Assembly (NCBI RefSeq): GCF_900103935.1
Contig: NZ_FNIC01000001.1
Coordinates: forward strand, 674,794 to 738,793
DNA: 64,000 nt
Direction: 5' to 3'
Source of the DNA: Nocardioides szechwanensis
GTDB taxonomy: Bacteria > Actinomycetota > Actinomycetes > Propionibacteriales > Nocardioidaceae
Shown in pieces: positions 36,939 to 44,912 of this stretch. The notes beneath the pieces were generated by a model. That model was not told where the DNA came from. It saw only the letters and a list, made by a program, of their open reading frames with translations, and searched no databases. The position numbers and the translations under genes were made by a program. The number at the start of each line of letters is the position of its first letter. Within the stretch, counting starts at the first letter, position 1.

Positions 36939-36948
36939 GATCGGCCCT

Positions 36949-37956
36949 TCAGAGGTGGCGCTTGTAGGTGTCGTAGTCCGCGTCCGGGTCGCCGGTGGGC
37001 GCGAAGTGGTCGATGTTCTCGAGCGAGTAGGCCCACTCCTCGCGGGGCTTCCACACCGCCTTGACGCGCATGCCCATCCGGACCTCGTCGGCGGGGACGC
37101 CGAGGATCAGGTGGAGCAGTGCGATGTCGGCGCCGTCGAGCAGCACGTACGCCGACACGTAGGGCGGCGTGATCTTCTGGCCGAGGAACGGCACGTTGAC
37201 GATGCAGAACGTCGTGATGGTGCCGAGCCCGCTGAGCTCGATCTCGCCCTCGGTGGGCGTCCCGTCCGAGGGGCAGGCGCTGCGTGGCGGCACGTAGACC
37301 TTGTCGCACGTCGGGCAGCGCTGGCCGAGGATCCGGCCCTCGTCGAGGCCGCGGTAGAACGTCGACTCCTCGGGCGAGGCGGCGTACACGTAGTCGAGCG
37401 AGACGGGGGTGATGACTCCAGTGACCGGCTCTGGTCTCGACTGCTCCGTCGCAGCCTCGTCCCTCGGCTGCGGTCGCGCTCGACCTGGCCCGCCAGCGCC
37501 GCTCTCGACTTCGTCGAGCTCGGCGACGGGCTCAAAGCAGGCGATGTCGTTGATGTGGCCGACCCGCTCGTCGGCCCACCGGACCTGCACCCGCATGCCG
37601 GTACTGATCTCGGACGGGGAGGCGACGTCGACCGCGTGGAACATCGGCTTCGTCGCGCCGTCGAGCGTGACCAGCGCGAACGCGAACGGCCGGTCGAACG
37701 GCTGCGCGGCCACCGGCTCCGGCACCCACGTCCACGACGTGACGGTGCCGACCGGCGCGACCTCGACAAAGTCGGTGGTCTGCTGGTGGGTCACCGGGTC
37801 GTACTCGAGCGGCGGTACGACGACCTCGCCGGCGGAGGTGCGGCCGGCGACGAGCACGCCGTCACGAAGCCCCGTGAGGAAGCGGCCGAGCACCGGACCG
37901 GTCGACCTGGTGTAGTCGAAGGCGACCGTGACGGGCGCTGACAAAGTGCGTGACAT
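36949..37956 (-). CDS. Double DUF35 OB-fold/zinc-ribbon protein (Rv3521-like)
   Basis: Partner of Ltp aldolases, 335 residues. The first DUF35-type OB fold (about 1-150, VVVPPLEYDPVTHQQTTDFVEVAPVGTVTSWTWV) lacks zinc cysteines. A linker of about 35 residues (AELDEVESGAGGPG... to SRPEPV) follows, partly encoded by a palindromic repeat. The second unit has a CPTCDKVYVPPRSACPSDG zinc ribbon and then an OB fold (LSGLGTITTFCIVNVPFLGQ). DUF35 proteins bind acyl-CoA and complete the active site of Ltp2-type aldolases. The ATG at 37956 diverges from the LLM gene across a KstR-type site. Confidence 0.82.
   Translation of the reverse strand: MSRTLSAPVTVAFDYTRSTGPVLGRFLTGLRDGVLVAGRTSAGEVVVPPLEYDPVTHQQTTDFVEVAPVGTVTSWTWVPEPVAAQPFDRPFAFALVTLDGATKPMFHAVDVASPSEISTGMRVQVRWADERVGHINDIACFEPVAELDEVESGAGGPGRARPQPRDEAATEQSRPEPVTGVITPVSLDYVYAASPEESTFYRGLDEGRILGQRCPTCDKVYVPPRSACPSDGTPTEGEIELSGLGTITTFCIVNVPFLGQKITPPYVSAYVLLDGADIALLHLILGVPADEVRMGMRVKAVWKPREEWAYSLENIDHFAPTGDPDADYDTYKRHL
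37433..37485. repeat. Palindromic repeat read in frame inside the DUF35 gene
   Basis: The 53 bp starts GGTCTCGACTGCTCCGTCGC and ends GGTCGCGCTCGACC; its ends are imperfect inverted copies. It encodes only the inter-domain linker. It shares CTCGTCCCTCG with the reverse of the hsaD tail DNA. It looks like a dispersed element tolerated between two domains. Confidence 0.45.
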
Positions 37957-37965
37957 AGGCGAAAG

Positions 37966-37979
37966 TGAAACACGTTCTA
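37966..37979. promoter_or_regulatory. KstR-type operator between DUF35/ltp and LLM genes
   Basis: TGAAACACGTTCTA matches TnnAACnnGTTnnA. TAGATT (37978-37983) at its right end is a probable -10 for the LLM gene, which has a GGGAGGG ribosome site. The minus-strand DUF35 ATG is 10 bases to the left, so one site can control both directions. Confidence 0.72.
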
Positions 37980-38013
37980 GATTTTCCGACAAGCCGTCTG
38001 GGAGGGTGTTCGC

Positions 38014-39057
38014 ATGAAACTTGGATTGCAGCTCGGCTACTGGGGCGCCCAGCCGCCGACGGGTACGGCGGAGCTCGTCGCGGCGGCGGAGGACGCGGGC
38101 TTCGACGCGATCTTCACCGCGGAGGCCTGGGGCTCCGACGCGTTCACGCCGCTGGCGTGGTGGGGCCGGGAGACCTCCCGGGTCCGCCTCGGCACCTCGA
38201 TCGTGCAGATGTCGGGCCGCGCCCCGACCTCCATCGCTATGCACGCCCTGACCCTCGACCACCTGAGCGGCGGCCGCGTCGTGCTCGGCATGGGTGTGAG
38301 CGGCCCGCAGGTCGTGGAGGGCTGGTACGGCCAGCCGTTCTCCAAGCCGCTGGCCCGCACCCGCGAGGTCGTCGACATCATCCGCCAGGTCCTCGCCCGC
38401 GAGGAGAAGGTCACCAACGACGGACCCCACTACCCGCTGCCGTTCAACGGCCCCGGCTCCGTCGGCCTGGGCAAGCCGCTCAAGCCGATCGTGCACCCGC
38501 TGCGCGCGGACATCCCGATCTGGCTCGGCGCCGAGGGACCCAAGAACGTCGCCCAGACCGCCGAGATCGCCGACGGCTGGATCCCGATCTTCTACACGCC
38601 CAACTCCGCGGCGATGTACCAGCCGTGGCTCGATGAGGGGTTCGCGCGGCCGGGCGCACGACGTACCCGCGCCGACTTCGAGATCGCCGCGACCTGCCAC
38701 GTCCAGATCGTCTCGGGGCCTGCGGAGAAGGCCGCGGTGATCAACGGGATGAAGCCGATCGTCGCGCTCTACATGGGCGGCATGGGTGCCAAGGACCCGA
38801 ACTTCCACAAGCAGGTCTTCGAGCGGATGGGCCACGAGGCGCTCGCCGACGAGGTGCAGAAGCTCTACCTCGAGGGTGAGAAGGACCGCGCGGTGGCGCT
38901 GATCCCGGACGAGCTGGTCGACGACATGCACATCATCGGCACCGCCTCCGAGGTCAAGGAGCGCGCCGCCCAGTGGGAGGAGACCGGCGTGACCACGCTG
39001 CTGCTGAGCTGCCGCGACGCCGCCGAGGTGCGCACCATCGCTGAGGTACTAGCCTGA
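38014..39057 (+). CDS. LLM-class F420-dependent oxidoreductase (Rv3520c-like)
   Basis: Luciferase-fold oxidoreductase of 347 residues, probably F420-dependent. Seen: MKLGLQLGYWGAQPPTGTAELVAAAEDAGFDAIFTAEAWGSDAFTP, LGTSIVQMSGRAPTSIAMHALTLDHLSGGRVVLGMGVSGPQVVEGW, and PIWLGAEGPKNVAQTAEIADGW, all family signatures. Its substrate in sterol catabolism is not known; the equivalent Rv3520c sits beside Rv3521-Rv3523. The ATG at 38014 follows GGGAGGG. A KstR-type site precedes it. Confidence 0.87.
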   Translation: MKLGLQLGYWGAQPPTGTAELVAAAEDAGFDAIFTAEAWGSDAFTPLAWWGRETSRVRLGTSIVQMSGRAPTSIAMHALTLDHLSGGRVVLGMGVSGPQVVEGWYGQPFSKPLARTREVVDIIRQVLAREEKVTNDGPHYPLPFNGPGSVGLGKPLKPIVHPLRADIPIWLGAEGPKNVAQTAEIADGWIPIFYTPNSAAMYQPWLDEGFARPGARRTRADFEIAATCHVQIVSGPAEKAAVINGMKPIVALYMGGMGAKDPNFHKQVFERMGHEALADEVQKLYLEGEKDRAVALIPDELVDDMHIIGTASEVKERAAQWEETGVTTLLLSCRDAAEVRTIAEVLA

Positions 39058-39061
39058 CCGG

Positions 39062-39454
39062 GTGGTCGACCGCAACGTTCTCGGGGGTGCGCTGGAGGAG
39101 TGCGGCACCGACCCGCTGACGGGCTTCTACCGCGACGGCTTCTGCAGCACCGGCCCGGAGGACCTCGGCAGCCACACGATCTGCGCGGTCGTGACGGCCG
39201 ACTTCCTCGAGCACCAGCGCAGCATCGGCAACGACCTGTCGACGCCGATGCCGCTCTACGGCTTCCCGGGGCTGAACCCGGGGGACCGGTGGTGCGTCAC
39301 CGCCGTCAACTGGGCCAGGGCGTACGACGCCGGCCATCCCTCGCACGTCGTCCTCGCCGCTACCCACGAGGCGGTCCTCGCGATCGTCCCGATCGACGTC
39401 CTCCAGCGGCACGCGGTCGACGTACCCACCGACCTCAGTGGCTGGGAGGACTGA
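39062..39454 (+). CDS. DUF2237 family protein
   Basis: A 130-residue cytosolic protein of the widespread DUF2237 family, function unknown. Typical blocks: NVLGGALEECGTDPLTGFYRDGFCSTGPEDLGSHTICAVVTADFLEHQRSIGNDLSTP, PGLNPGDRWCVTAVNWARA and ATHEAVLAIVPIDVL. Four conserved cysteines are present. The GTG at 39062 is 4 bases after the LLM stop, and its own stop overlaps the next start by one base, so it is in one operon with both LLM genes. Confidence 0.85.
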   Translation: MVDRNVLGGALEECGTDPLTGFYRDGFCSTGPEDLGSHTICAVVTADFLEHQRSIGNDLSTPMPLYGFPGLNPGDRWCVTAVNWARAYDAGHPSHVVLAATHEAVLAIVPIDVLQRHAVDVPTDLSGWED

Positions 39455-40482
39455 TGCACGTAGGCGTCGACAGCTTCGTCTCCACCGTCACCGACCCGAC
39501 CGACGGGCACGTCGTCGGCCCGGCCGAGCGGATGGCGCACCTGCTGGAGGAGATCGAGCTGGCCGACCGGTCCGGGCTCTACTCCTTCGGGATCGGCGAG
39601 CACCACCGCAGCGAGTACTACGACTCCGCGCCGCCGGTGATCCTCGCCGCCGCGGCCGCGCGCACCGAGCGGATCCGCCTGGGCAGCGCGGTGACCGTGC
39701 TCTCCGCGGCCGACCCGGTGCGCGTCTTCCAGCAGTTCGCGACCCTGGACCTGATCTCGAAGGGCCGGATCGACCTGGTGGTGGGCCGTGGCTCGTTCAC
39801 CGAGGCGTTCCCGCTGTTCGGGCTCGACCTCGCCGACTACGACTCGCTCTTCACCGAGAAGCTCGAGCTGCTGCTCCAGATCCGGGACCAGGAAGAGGTC
39901 ACCTGGTCCGGGCGGCACCGGCCCGCCCTGGTCCGCCAGCGGGTCTACCCGCGCCCGCTGCAGGACCCGCTCCCGATCTGGGTCGGCGTCGGCGGTACGC
40001 CGGAGTCGTTCGCCCGCGCCGGGCTGCTGGGGCTCCCGCTCATGGTCGCGATCATCGGCGGGGAGCCGCGCCAGTTCGGTCCGCTCGTCGAGCTCTACCG
40101 GCGCGCCGGCGCCCAGGCGGGCCACCCCACGGAGCAGCTCCAGGTGGGGCTCCACGTCTTCGGGTTCGTCGCCGAGAGCGCCCAGGCGGCCGCCGACACG
40201 ATCTACCCCGGCTGGGAGGAGATGTTCACCAAGGTCTCCCGCGAGCGCGGCTTCCCGCGGCCCACCCGGGCGCAGTTCGACGCGACCTCCGGCCCCAACG
40301 GCGCCTTCTTCATGGGCGACCCGCAGACGGTCGCCGACAAGATCCGCCGGGTCGCCGACCAGCTCGGCGGCGTCGACCGGCTGTCGCTGCAGATGACCAA
40401 CCCGCGCCTGGCCCACGCCGATCTGCTGCGCGGCATCGAGCTCCTCGGCACCGAGGTCGCCCCGCTCGTCGCAGACGTCTGA
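39454..40482 (+). CDS. LLM-class flavin-dependent oxidoreductase
   Basis: Luciferase-like monooxygenase-fold protein of 342 residues. Seen: FGIGEHHRSEYYDSAPPVILAAAAARTERIRLGSAVTVLSAADPVRVFQQFATLDLISKGRIDLVVGRGSF, PIWVGVGGTPESFARAG, and the C-terminal FFMGDPQTVADKIRRVADQLGGVDRLSLQM. This group more often uses FMN than F420. Substrate unknown. It is third in the LLM-DUF2237-LLM operon and is followed by a KstR-controlled fadD. Confidence 0.85.
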   Translation: MHVGVDSFVSTVTDPTDGHVVGPAERMAHLLEEIELADRSGLYSFGIGEHHRSEYYDSAPPVILAAAAARTERIRLGSAVTVLSAADPVRVFQQFATLDLISKGRIDLVVGRGSFTEAFPLFGLDLADYDSLFTEKLELLLQIRDQEEVTWSGRHRPALVRQRVYPRPLQDPLPIWVGVGGTPESFARAGLLGLPLMVAIIGGEPRQFGPLVELYRRAGAQAGHPTEQLQVGLHVFGFVAESAQAAADTIYPGWEEMFTKVSRERGFPRPTRAQFDATSGPNGAFFMGDPQTVADKIRRVADQLGGVDRLSLQMTNPRLAHADLLRGIELLGTEVAPLVADV

Positions 40483-40504
40483 GCGCGCCCCCGTTGCCCC
40501 AACC

Positions 40505-40518
40505 TAGAACACGTTCTA
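40505..40518. promoter_or_regulatory. KstR-type operator and leaderless promoter of fadD
   Basis: TAGAACACGTTCTA is a perfect palindrome. Its last two bases begin the -10 TAGTCT (40517-40522), with TTGCCC (40494-40499) 17 bases upstream as -35. The GTG start at 40529 follows after 6 bases, without a ribosome site. Confidence 0.78.
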
Positions 40519-40528
40519 GTCTGCTCCG

Positions 40529-42118
40529 GTGAGCGACGACAACCTGCGGACCGGCACGCACAACGGCAACCTGATGGTGGCCGCCCTGAAGCGGCACAAG
40601 GACAAGCCCGTCATGTACCTCGGCGACACCACGCTGAAGGGTGGTGAGGTCGCCGAGCAGATGTCGCGCTACGTCCAGGCGTTCGAGGCGCTGGGCGCGG
40701 GGACCGGTACGTCGGCCGCGTTGCTGGCGCTCAACCGGCCGGAGGTGCTGTTCATCCTCGGCGCCGGCCAGACCCAGGGCTACCGGCGCACGTCGCTGCA
40801 CCCGCTCGGCTCGGCCGACGACCACGCCTACGTCATCAACGACGCCGGCATCACGACGTTGATCATCGACCCGTACTTCACCGAGCGGGCGCTCGCGCTG
40901 CTGGAGAAGTGCCCCGGGCTGACCCAGGTGCTGACGATCGGGCCGGTGCCCGACGAGCTGAAGCGCATCGGCACGGACCTGGTGGCGACGGCGGCGACGT
41001 ACGACGCCCAGCCGCTCCAGGCGAAGGTACTCCCGCCCGACCACATCGTCTCGATCACCTACACCGGGGGCACGACCGGCAAGCCCAAGGGCGTGATCGG
41101 CACGTCGGCGGCGATGGCGACGATGACCCAGGTCCAGCTCGCCGAGTGGGAGTGGCCGGAGAACCCTCGCTTCCTCATGTGCACGCCGCTGTCGCACGCG
41201 GGGGCGGCGTTCTTCGTGCCGACGGTGATCAAGGGCGGCTCGCTCTACGTGCTGTCGCGCTTCGACCCCGCCGAGGTGTTGAAGACGATCGAGGAGCAGA
41301 AGATCACGGCCACGATGCTGGTGCCGTCGATGCTCTACGCGCTGATGGACCACCCCGACTCCCACACCCGCGACCTGTCGTCGCTCGAGACCGTCTACTA
41401 CGGCGCGTCCGCGATCAACCCGGTGCGGCTCAAGGAGGCGATCGACCGCTTCGGGCCGATCTTCGCGCAGTACTACGGCCAGTCCGAGGCGCCGATGGTG
41501 ATCACCTACCTCGCCAAGGACGACCACGTGACCGGCGACGACAGTCGGCTCTCGTCGTGCGGCCGCCCGTCGGCCTTCATCCGCACGGCGCTGCTCGGCG
41601 AGGACGGCCAGCCGGTGCCGGTGGGGGAGCCGGGCGAGATCTGCGTGTCCGGGTCACTGCTGGCCGGCGGCTACTGGAACCTGCCCGACGAGACCGCCGA
41701 GACGTTCCGCGACGGGTGGATGCACACCGGCGACGTGGCGCGGGAGGACGAGGACGGCTTCTGGTACATCGTCGACCGCACGAAGGACATGATCGTCACC
41801 GGCGGGTTCAACGTCTTTCCGCGCGAGGTCGAGGACGTCGTCGCCGAGCACCCGGCGATCGCCCAGGTGGGCGTGATCGGCACTCCCGACGAGAAGTGGG
41901 GCGAGGCGGTGACCGCGATCGTCGTACTCCGTCCCGGAGCGGAGCTGACCGACGAGGTCGACGCCGAGATCAAGCAGATGGTCAAGGACCGCAAGGGCGC
42001 CGTGCAGGCCCCCAAGCAGATCATCGCGACCGACGCGTTGCCGCTGACCGGCCTCGGCAAGCCGGACAAGAAGGCGCTCCGGGCGCAGTACTGGACGGGC
42101 GAGCGGTCCGTTGGCTAG
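40529..42118 (+). CDS. AMP-forming acyl-CoA synthetase (FadD8-like)
   Basis: ANL-family ligase of 529 residues. AMP motif ITYTGGTTGKPKGVIG, then FAQYYGQSEAPMVI, GDVAREDEDGFWYIVDRTKDMIVTGGFNVFPREVEDV, and the C-terminal Lys in LTGLGKPDKKALRAQYW. It resembles FadD8-type more than FadD17/FadD19. Control by a KstR-type box argues for a steroid or steroid-derived acid substrate, which is inference. It overlaps the next gene by 8 bases. Confidence 0.85.
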   Translation: MSDDNLRTGTHNGNLMVAALKRHKDKPVMYLGDTTLKGGEVAEQMSRYVQAFEALGAGTGTSAALLALNRPEVLFILGAGQTQGYRRTSLHPLGSADDHAYVINDAGITTLIIDPYFTERALALLEKCPGLTQVLTIGPVPDELKRIGTDLVATAATYDAQPLQAKVLPPDHIVSITYTGGTTGKPKGVIGTSAAMATMTQVQLAEWEWPENPRFLMCTPLSHAGAAFFVPTVIKGGSLYVLSRFDPAEVLKTIEEQKITATMLVPSMLYALMDHPDSHTRDLSSLETVYYGASAINPVRLKEAIDRFGPIFAQYYGQSEAPMVITYLAKDDHVTGDDSRLSSCGRPSAFIRTALLGEDGQPVPVGEPGEICVSGSLLAGGYWNLPDETAETFRDGWMHTGDVAREDEDGFWYIVDRTKDMIVTGGFNVFPREVEDVVAEHPAIAQVGVIGTPDEKWGEAVTAIVVLRPGAELTDEVDAEIKQMVKDRKGAVQAPKQIIATDALPLTGLGKPDKKALRAQYWTGERSVG

Positions 42119-43331
42119 TCGCTACGCGTCGCTCACGCGTGACGAGCTCGCGACCCTGGTGCCTGAGCTGCTCCTGATCGGGCAGCTCATCGACAGGTCC
42201 GGGATGGCGTGGTGCATCTCGGCGTGGGGTCGCGAGGAGATGGCTCAGGTCGCCATCGAGGAGTGGTCGGGCGCGTCGCCGATCTACACCCGGCGCATGC
42301 AGGACGCGCTGCGCTACCGAGGCACCGACGTGGTCACCATCTTCAAGGGGCTGCAGCTCGACATCGGGGCGCCGCCGCAGTTCATGGACTTCCGCTACAC
42401 CGTGCACGACCCGTGGCACGGCGAGTTCCACCTCGACCACTGCGGCGCGCTCATGGACGTCGAGCCGATGGGGGAGTCGTACGTCGTGTCCATGTGCCAC
42501 GACATCGAGGACCCGACGTTCGACGCGACCGCCGTCGCGACCAACGCGAAGGCGCAGGTGCGCCCGGTCCACCGGCCACCGAGGTCGTCGCCCGACCAGC
42601 ACCCGCACTGCCGCTGGACGGTCACCATCGACGAGTCCTTCCCACCCGTCGAGCCGCTGCCGGCCTACTACGAGGTCATCGAGAAACACGCCGCGACCGT
42701 CGCGCTCGACCCGATCGACCCGGCCGACGAGGGGGCGGCCGACTACTCGGGGCCGCTGCTGTCCGACGTCGACTTCGGCGCGTTCTCGCACTCCGCGCTG
42801 GTGCGGATCGCCGACGAGGTGTGCCTCCAGATGCACCTGCTCAACCTGTCGTTCGAGGTGGCTGTCCGCGCCCGCGCCGACGAGGCCCAGGCTGCGGAGA
42901 TCTGCCGCAAGCAGCTGGTCGGGATCGCCGGCCTCGCCGCGGAGCGGATCCATCGGGCGCTGCGGCTGCCGGACGGCGTCGCCGGCGCCGTGCGCGTCCT
43001 CGAGCTGCACCCGCTGCTCAACCCGGCCGCCTACAACAACGCCGTGGTCGGCGACTCGTCGGTCACCGTGGGTTCGTCGCCCGCGTCCGAGGACGGTGGC
43101 TGGGTCGCGCTCTGCGGACCCGACGACCCGAGCGCGCTCCAGGCGCTGGTCCGCGGTGTCGATGCGCATCTCGACGTGGAGGTCACCGGCACGCGCGAGG
43201 CCTGGACCGCTCACGTCGTACGACGTGACGAGGCGGCGCCGGAGGCCGGCGAGGTGGCCGTCACCCGCTTCAGCACCGGCTCCGCGTTCGAGTTCGAGCC
43301 CCGCCGGTCGATCCCCATCACCCCCGTCTAA
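42111..43331 (+). CDS. Uncharacterised protein co-transcribed with fadD
   Basis: A 406-residue cytosolic protein I cannot place. It begins MASRYASLTRDELATLVPELLLIGQLIDRSGMAWCI and has a Cys/His-rich central part: FHLDHCGALMDVEPMGESYVVSMCHDIEDPTFD and SPDQHPHCRWTVTI. These clustered residues could bind metal or act in catalysis. A predicted alpha-helical second half follows (LVRIADEVCLQMHLLNLSFEVAVRARADEAQAAEICRKQ). The start is TTG at 42111 inside the fadD end, so translation is coupled to the ligase. The KstR-controlled fadD upstream suggests a role in sterol or acid metabolism. No function is assigned. Confidence 0.75.
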   Translation: MASRYASLTRDELATLVPELLLIGQLIDRSGMAWCISAWGREEMAQVAIEEWSGASPIYTRRMQDALRYRGTDVVTIFKGLQLDIGAPPQFMDFRYTVHDPWHGEFHLDHCGALMDVEPMGESYVVSMCHDIEDPTFDATAVATNAKAQVRPVHRPPRSSPDQHPHCRWTVTIDESFPPVEPLPAYYEVIEKHAATVALDPIDPADEGAADYSGPLLSDVDFGAFSHSALVRIADEVCLQMHLLNLSFEVAVRARADEAQAAEICRKQLVGIAGLAAERIHRALRLPDGVAGAVRVLELHPLLNPAAYNNAVVGDSSVTVGSSPASEDGGWVALCGPDDPSALQALVRGVDAHLDVEVTGTREAWTAHVVRRDEAAPEAGEVAVTRFSTGSAFEFEPRRSIPITPV

Positions 43332-43335
43332 CTCC

Positions 43336-43438
43336 CCGAGTCGGCGCCTGTGCACGGCTGTACGACGCCGAGTGGGCGCTCGTGCACGCGCTAAGCGCCG
43401 ACTCGCGCGAATTCGAGCGTGCACAAGCGCCGACTCGG
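43336..43438. repeat. Nested inverted-repeat element between convergent genes
   Basis: Outer arms CCGAGTCGGCGCCTGTGCAC (43336-43355) and GTGCACAAGCGCCGACTCGG (43419-43438) are inverted copies with one or two mismatches. Inside them GAGTGGGCGCT (43370-43380) pairs with AGCGCCGACTC (43394-43404). The motif GCGCCGACTCG thus occurs four times in both orientations. It could fold as a cruciform or terminator, and looks like a REP-type dispersed element. Confidence 0.6.
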
Positions 43439-43450
43439 CGCAGGGTGGGG

Positions 43451-44011
43451 TCAGACGGCTGGGGGGAGAGCGGCGGCCTGGTCGCGCAGCTCGAAGAACT
43501 CGCGGGCCTCGAAGCCGAACATCGCGGCGACGACGTTGGACGGGAACGTGCGGACCCGCGTGGTGTAGGCGCGCACGTTGCCGTTGTAGAAGCGGCGGCT
43601 GGCGGCGATCCGGTCCTCGGTGTTGGTGAGCTCGTGCTGCAGGTGCAGGAAGTTCTGGTTGGCCTTGAGGTCGGGGTAGGCCTCGGCACGGACCAGGACC
43701 TGGCTGAGGGCACCGCCCAGGGTGTCTTCGTAGGTCTGGCGCTGCGTCGGGTTGTCCTGCGAGTGGGCGGTCGCCGCCTCGCGCGCGGCGACCAGCTCGG
43801 CCAGCACGGCCTGCTCGTGGGCGGCGTAGCCGCGCACGGTCTCGACCAGGTTGGGGATCAGCTCGTGGCGCCGCGTCAGCTCGACGTCGATCCCGCCCCA
43901 CGACTCGTCGACGAGGGTGCGCTGCCGCACGAAGCGGTTGTACATCACGACCAGGCTCAGCCCGACGACCAGGACCAGGCCGCCGGCGGCGTACAGGAGG
44001 TAGGCGGTCAT
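43451..44011 (-). CDS. LemA family membrane protein
   Basis: A 186-residue LemA protein. One N-terminal transmembrane helix (LLYAAGGLVLVVGLSLVVMY) is followed by a coiled, helical domain: NRFVRQRTLVDESWGGIDVELTRRHELIPNLVETVRGYAAHEQAVL, the family signature, and YPDLKANQNFLHLQHELTNTEDRIAASRRFYNGNVRAYTTRVRTFPSNVVA. Function in bacteria is unclear. Its start overlaps the stop of the upstream membrane-protein gene, so the two form an operon. Confidence 0.9.
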   Translation of the reverse strand: MTAYLLYAAGGLVLVVGLSLVVMYNRFVRQRTLVDESWGGIDVELTRRHELIPNLVETVRGYAAHEQAVLAELVAAREAATAHSQDNPTQRQTYEDTLGGALSQVLVRAEAYPDLKANQNFLHLQHELTNTEDRIAASRRFYNGNVRAYTTRVRTFPSNVVAAMFGFEAREFFELRDQAAALPPAV

Positions 44012-44703
44012 CACTGCCCCTTCAGCTGGCGCCACACGAAGTCGGGCACCTGGTCGGTGATCGCGTCCATGACGGCCAGGGTCGCGTCGATCTCGGACGG
44101 CTGGTGGCTGCCAGACCGGATGACCAGCATCGAGTCGCCCTCGAAGCGCCAGCCCAGGCCGGGCCACTGGAGCAGCATCTGCATCATCTGCGGGTGGAGC
44201 ACGTCCGAGGCGAAGCGGCGGTCGTCGGCGGTGACGGTGAACGCGCGGTTGAAGTCCTCGGACTCCAGCTCGATGTCCTTGTTGGTGAGGCGGCCGAAGA
44301 ACCGTCCGACCGCGCCCTCCGGCGACACTGCCAGGCGCGGCATCACGGTCCCGAGCGACATCGCGACGACCGAGTAGCTATGGGTCGTCGTACGCCGGTC
44401 CTCGCCGGTGCCGCTCGTGGTCTGGTACTGGTAGTCGAACGCCACCACGTGCCGGCCGTCGTGCGAGCCGTAGAGGCAGTTGGTCGCGCGCCGGGAGTCG
44501 CCGGTGTCGAACGGGTGGCCGCCAAAGCGCCCCACCAGGCTGGGGTCCGACTCGCGCATGGTCCAGCCGCGCGCCCCGGCGAACGCCGTGAGGGCCTCGC
44601 GCCGCTTCTTGTTCTGGACGACCCCCACGACGATCAGGACGATCACGAGAGCGAAGAACCCGAGGAAGAGCAGCAGGAACCCGCCGCCGAAGAGTGCTGA
44701 CAT
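44011..44703 (-). CDS. Membrane-anchored protein of unknown function, partner of LemA
   Basis: A 230-residue protein. A single N-terminal membrane helix (LFGGGFLLLFLGFFALVIVLIVVGVV) and a cytosolic domain (KKRREALTAFAGARGWTMRE, LYGSHDGRHVVAFDYQYQTTS, VMPRLAVSPEGAVGRFFGRLTNKDIELESEDFNRAFTVTADDRRFASDVLHPQMMQMLL). The latter resembles domains seen beside LemA in other actinobacteria (DUF3137-like). The ATG at 44703 is preferred to GTG 44712. It diverges from the sugar operon. Confidence 0.75.
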   Translation of the reverse strand: MSALFGGGFLLLFLGFFALVIVLIVVGVVQNKKRREALTAFAGARGWTMRESDPSLVGRFGGHPFDTGDSRRATNCLYGSHDGRHVVAFDYQYQTTSGTGEDRRTTTHSYSVVAMSLGTVMPRLAVSPEGAVGRFFGRLTNKDIELESEDFNRAFTVTADDRRFASDVLHPQMMQMLLQWPGLGWRFEGDSMLVIRSGSHQPSEIDATLAVMDAITDQVPDFVWRQLKGQ

Positions 44704-44819
44704 CACCGGCACAGGCTAGGCGACGAGTCGCCAGGGGTGGCACGCCGCCGGGGCGGTCAGGCCGCCCCGGCGAGACCTCCTGGTCTGGGCCAGTACGACC
44801 CGATTTCGACTGATGTGGA

Positions 44820-44843
44820 AATCGTTATCGATAACGATTGACA
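44820..44843 (+). promoter_or_regulatory. LacI-type operator overlapping the -35 of the sugar operon
   Basis: AATCGTTATCGATAACGATT (44820-44839) is a perfect 20-bp palindrome with central TCGA. A consensus -35 TTGACA (44838-44843) overlaps its right edge, and the ATG of the binding protein is at 44913. The LacI-family gene of this operon is the obvious candidate regulator. Confidence 0.8.
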
Positions 44844-44912
44844 GACGCCCTTGAGCGCAAGAAGGTGGACGAAACGTCCCACTGTGGCGTGGGCCGGAAT
44901 GGAGGATTCCCA

